A model generated the notes under the pieces. That model did not search any database. It saw nothing but the letters and a program-made list of their open reading frames with translations, and had not been told where the DNA came from. Below, in pieces: positions 6,997 through 8,652 of a stretch of DNA of 8,652 nucleotides (its first letter is position 1; each line of letters starts with the position of its first letter). The DNA is from CAZYTO01 sp964650405 (lineage in GTDB: Bacteria; Acidobacteriota; Thermoanaerobaculia; Gp7-AA8). The stretch covers positions 1 to 8,652 of the forward strand of contig CAZYTO010000253.1 of NCBI GenBank assembly GCA_964650405.1, read 5' to 3'. The translations under genes were made by a program, and so were the position numbers.

Positions 6997-7233
6997 ATGA
7001 CCACCGGTTCCGAGCTGTCGTTTCAGTGCCCGTTCTGCCGGGGCCGGCAGACGATCCGCTGCGGCGAGTTCCCCTACGTGCGCTCGCAGCTCATCGTGAG
7101 ACTGGAATGTTGCGACGTTCTGCCGGGCGGAATCTCGCCGGATGATCTCTCCGAGATCGCCAACGAAATCGCCGATGCTTTGCTTGCGGAGAACGTACAG
7201 GCAGAGGTCCGGGAGGTGCTTGCGGTTCGCTGA
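6997..7233 (+). CDS. Small CxxC/CC protein of unknown function (possible zinc ribbon)
   Basis: The product is a 78-residue soluble protein that I do not recognise. The N-terminal part holds C11-P-F-C14, then C22, and C38-C39, a spacing compatible with a small zinc-ribbon or redox-active metal site. The C-terminal half is acidic and helical (SPDDLSEIANEIADALLAEN, then VQAEVREVLAVR). Support for a real gene is G/C-rich third positions, a sensible amino-acid composition and an in-frame stop 24 bases before the ATG, which makes 6997 the first possible ATG. There is no clear Shine-Dalgarno sequence, which lowers confidence. It is divergent from the signalling operon and convergent with the cyclic-nucleotide-domain gene. 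Its last two codons and stop (TTCGCTGA, 7226-7233) resemble a degenerate unit of the tandem array that follows, so the C-terminus may have been reshaped by repeat expansion. Confidence 0.6.
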   Translation: MTTGSELSFQCPFCRGRQTIRCGEFPYVRSQLIVRLECCDVLPGGISPDDLSEIANEIADALLAENVQAEVREVLAVR

Positions 7234-7238
7234 TCTGG

Positions 7239-7331
7239 TCGCTTATTCGCTTACTCGCTTATTCGCTTACTCGCTTATTCGCTTACTCGCTTATTCGCTT
7301 ATTCGCTTATTCGCTGGTCGCTGTTCGCTCG
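7239..7331. repeat. Octamer tandem repeat array, TCGCTTAY
   Basis: Nine exact head-to-tail copies of TCGCTTAY run from 7239 to 7310. The last base alternates T,C,T,C,T,C,T over the first seven units (a 16-base higher-order period) and is T in the last two. Three decayed 7-base units (TCGCTGG, TCGCTGT, TCGCTCG) follow to 7331. The array occupies the gap between a plus-strand gene ending at 7233 and a minus-strand gene ending at 7354. It does not form an obvious hairpin and contains no spacers, so it is neither a classical terminator nor CRISPR. Open frames through it (repeating AYSL-type peptides) are by-products of the repeat. Confidence 0.95.
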
Positions 7332-7353
7332 TCGTTTGCGGCACGATCGAGAT

Positions 7354-7761
7354 TCAGCGGGGGCTGGACTTCATGGCGTCGTACATCGAGTGAATCTGCT
7401 CGCTGAGGAGCTGGAGGACCGAGGGCCAGGCGCTTGGGTTGGCGTCGAGCATGGCCAGGAACGTCTCCCTGCGCACGAACCCGATCCGCGCGGGAGTGGT
7501 GACGATGGCGGTGGCGTCATGCGGCCGGCCGGCCACGACCTCGCTGACGCTGAGAATCTCGCCCGCGCCGGCCTTGTGCATGACCCGCGGCAACCGGCCC
7601 GGAATGGCCCCAAGCAGATCGACCTCGCCGCTGTGGATGACATAAATGCCCAGTGCCGCCTCGTCCGCGCGGAACAGCACATCGGCAGGCTGGTGAACGG
7701 CAGTGTCCCCGAGGTTGGTGAGCAACTCGTGTAAGAGAGAGCGGTCGGCGGTGGTCGTCAT
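7354..7761 (-). CDS. Single-domain cyclic-nucleotide-binding-fold (Crp/CAP_ED-like) protein
   Basis: This 135-residue protein consists of one cNMP-binding-type beta-roll and a C-terminal helix. It has no helix-turn-helix, so it is not a Crp/Fnr transcription factor. The core is visible as ADVLFRADEAALGIYVIHSG (about 26-45), EVDLLGAI, GEILSVSEVVAGRPHDATAI (about 67-86), IGFVRRETFLAML and a terminal helix WPSVLQLLSEQIHSMYDAM. In canonical cAMP-binding cassettes an Arg-Thr/Ser pair precedes the Ala; here those positions read H81-D82. That argues against ordinary cAMP binding; it may bind another ligand or act as a protein-interaction module. The ATG at 7759-7761 is chosen over a GTG at 7780-7782 because GAGGA lies 5 bases upstream. 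It stands alone, with large repeats on both sides, and has no obvious partner gene. Confidence 0.87.
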   Translation of the reverse strand: MTTTADRSLLHELLTNLGDTAVHQPADVLFRADEAALGIYVIHSGEVDLLGAIPGRLPRVMHKAGAGEILSVSEVVAGRPHDATAIVTTPARIGFVRRETFLAMLDANPSAWPSVLQLLSEQIHSMYDAMKSSPR

Positions 7762-7816
7762 CGGCTTCCTCGCAGCCGTCACTCTCGGCGCCGCCCGCCG
7801 CGACAGCAGTGACAGC

Positions 7817-7842
7817 GATCACCCGTTGCCGGTGCGGTGATC
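7817..7842. promoter_or_regulatory. Inverted repeat GATCACC-N12-GGTGATC upstream of the cyclic-nucleotide-domain gene
   Basis: Perfect 7-base arms (7817-7823 and 7836-7842) flank a 12-base spacer, centred about 70 bases upstream of the start codon at 7761. It could be an operator for a dimeric regulator or an RNA hairpin in the leader. The outer part contains TGTGATCAC on the minus strand, but the full site does not match the Crp consensus. No promoter hexamers were recognised near it. Confidence 0.4.
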
Positions 7843-7887
7843 ACAGGGACGGCTTTGCACCTAAGTCAGAAGCATCGGTCTCGGCGC

Positions 7888-7985
7888 AAGGCTGAAAGGC
7901 TGAAAGGCTGGAAGGGCCAAGGCAGCACGGGCGTCCGTCCCTTCCAGCCTTTCCAGCCTTTCAGCCTTTCAGCCTTTCCAGCCTT
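7888..7985. repeat. Large snap-back repeat of about 8-base units (AGGCTGAA / TTTCAGCC)
   Basis: The left arm (7888-7916) is about three tandem units of AAGGCTGA/AAGGCTGG. The right arm (7939-7985) is about five units of the complement, CAGCCTTT with variants carrying one extra C. The 29-base left arm pairs with the start of the right arm with a single bulged base, leaving a loop of about 22 bases (7917-7938). The element is entirely intergenic, beginning 7 bases after the stop of the His-rich protein gene. It could slow or stop transcription of that gene, but there is no U-run on either strand typical of an intrinsic terminator. It could equally be a REP/MITE-like intergenic repeat. Confidence 0.9.
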
Positions 7986-7992
7986 CACGTCC

Positions 7993-8502
7993 CTAGTCTC
8001 CCGTCCGGTGCTCCGTGATCTGGAACTTCAGGAAGCGGTGCACGGCGTCGAGAGCGGCCGCGTCTTTGGTCGTGATGCGCACGCGGCCGCCGGCGGGGAG
8101 CTCTTCGTAGCGGTAGGTGATGGCCTGGGCCTTGGCCTTCATCGTCAGGGCGCCGTCGGGCATCGTGCCGTGCACGAACTGCGGCTTGGCGAAGTCGTTC
8201 TTCGTGAAATCGGCGGCCACGGTGCGGAGGTGGGCCCGGATGGCCTCGATGCTCTTCGTGTCGTTCGGATCATTCGCCGTCAGCTCGATGGCTCCGCCGT
8301 CCTCGAGGACGCGGAAGTGATGCGTGGTGGCTTCGTGGGACATGCCGAAGGCGTCATGGTGCTGATCGACGCTGGCGGCGTGGTCGTGCTGACCGTCATG
8401 CTGGGCGTCGTGCTGCGTCTCGTGTTGCGCATCGTGTTGGGCCATATGCGCGGCGTGGTCGGGGCATTGCATAGTGCAGAGCAGAAGCAGAGTGGCGATC
8501 AT
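7993..8502 (-). CDS. His-rich putative metal-binding protein, probably exported
   Basis: The product has 169 residues. A short hydrophobic start (MIATLLLLCTMQC) suggests export, although it lacks a basic n-region and has no good lipobox. Residues 14-62 contain 13 histidines, including five consecutive four-residue xQH(D/E) units (21-40), plus HH at 48-49 and HH at 61-62, a composition typical of copper/zinc/nickel-binding segments. The C-terminal domain (about 60-169) begins THHFRVLEDGGAIELTANDP and includes FVHGTMPDG, ITYRYEELPAGGRVRITTKD and ends FLKFQITEHRTGD. I recognise this as a widespread uncharacterised family from memory, but no function is established. ATG 8500-8502 is chosen because GGAAAGGA lies about 10 bases upstream and because the start overlaps the upstream gene's stop (ATGA). 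The longer frame to 8607 is discarded since another gene occupies that region. Confidence 0.87.
   Translation of the reverse strand: MIATLLLLCTMQCPDHAAHMAQHDAQHETQHDAQHDGQHDHAASVDQHHDAFGMSHEATTHHFRVLEDGGAIELTANDPNDTKSIEAIRAHLRTVAADFTKNDFAKPQFVHGTMPDGALTMKAKAQAITYRYEELPAGGRVRITTKDAAALDAVHRFLKFQITEHRTGD
8383..8442 (-). repeat. Degenerate 12-base coding repeat encoding xQH(D/E)
   Basis: Five in-frame 12-base units encode AQHD, AQHE, TQHD, AQHD and GQHD within the His-rich protein. Synonymous differences among units show this is an older repeat held by selection at the protein level rather than a fresh duplication. Since 12 is a multiple of three, copy-number change would alter the number of metal-binding histidines without shifting frame. 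Confidence 0.8.
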
Positions 8503-8652
8503 TCGTTCGTTGTCCTTTCCATCGTCAGACCGACATTCAGATCGATGAGAGAGTCGAGCAGGTGGGCCGGTTCGCCGTCGGGCAGAGTTGCCAGCGTTGC
8601 GCTCCACGACGCGACGATCGCCGCCAGGGCGTCGCGGAGGGCATGCATCTCC
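8499..8652 (-). CDS. C-terminal end of an upstream gene, product unknown (partial)
   Basis: An open minus-strand frame enters from the right edge and ends at TGA 8499-8501. The visible 50 residues read from EMHALRDALAAIVASWSATL to the C-terminus DLNVGLTMERTTNE and look mostly helical. Support is the high G+C third-position pattern and the stop overlapping the His-rich protein's ATG by ATGA, the coupling style of this genome. The 5' part lies outside the window. An ATG at codon 2 of the visible part could in principle start a 49-residue protein, but no ribosome site is visible because the window ends there. I do not recognise the family. The gene is probably co-transcribed with the His-rich protein gene. 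Confidence 0.65.
   Translation of the reverse strand, partial: EMHALRDALAAIVASWSATLATLPDGEPAHLLDSLIDLNVGLTMERTTNE

Noticed and set aside
7239..7331. CRISPR-like array
   Set aside because: Units are 8 bases, directly adjacent, with no spacers and no cas genes nearby.
7142..7393. Plus-strand frame of 83 codons through the octamer array
   Set aside because: Its sequence is only the translated repeat (AYSL/LIRL pattern); it overlaps the real gene's end in another frame.
7830..7850. Crp binding site (TGTGATCAC on the minus strand)
   Set aside because: Only the left half matches TGTGA; the right half TCACA is not at the correct spacing.
7888..7985. Rho-independent terminator
   Set aside because: The hairpin is strong, but neither strand has a following U-run.

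Overview
The window is high-GC DNA (roughly two-thirds G+C by eye, strong G/C preference at third codon positions) from a Gram-negative, diderm bacterium. The outer-membrane TonB-dependent receptor and the periplasmic YfiR-type protein require two membranes. The gene style and the short intergenic tandem repeats fit soil lineages such as Acidobacteriota, but that placement is inference and not secure. There are ten genes, one of them cut by the right edge. No rRNA, tRNA, CRISPR array, IS element or prophage gene was seen, and no gene-free stretch exceeds about 230 bases.

Region 1 (19-6819, all minus strand) is a six-gene trans-envelope signalling operon. In transcription order it encodes a TonB-dependent receptor, a YfiR/DUF4154 periplasmic protein, a membrane histidine kinase with a YfiN-like (CHASE8-type) periplasmic domain, a stand-alone Rcp1-type receiver, a soluble REC-HisKA-HATPase-REC hybrid kinase, and a NarL/LuxR-family DNA-binding response regulator. 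The first four genes are joined by overlapping stop/start codons (TGATG, TGATG, TTGA). The last two follow after short gaps with Shine-Dalgarno sequences. A good sigma70-type promoter candidate (TTGCGA-N17-CATAAT, minus strand) lies just upstream of the receptor. The simplest reading is that an outer-membrane event is passed by the YfiR-like protein to the CHASE8-type kinase and then, through receiver domains, to the LuxR regulator. In the classical YfiBNR system the same sensor type drives a GGDEF diguanylate cyclase; here a histidine kinase takes its place. This is the most interesting content of the window.

Region 2 (6820-7353) holds the divergent control region, with a helically phased TTAACCGG direct repeat, and a small plus-strand gene for a 78-residue CxxC/CC protein. 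Immediately after that gene is an octamer tandem array (TCGCTTAY, nine exact copies) lying between convergent genes. The gene's own stop codon sits inside a degenerate repeat unit.

Region 3 (7354-8652, minus strand) holds a single-domain cyclic-nucleotide-binding-fold protein with a degenerate ligand cassette, preceded by a 7-bp inverted repeat. Upstream of it is a large snap-back repeat hairpin built from about 8-bp units. Next come a secreted-looking, His-rich putative metal-binding protein and the C-terminal end of a further gene whose stop overlaps that protein's start (ATGA).
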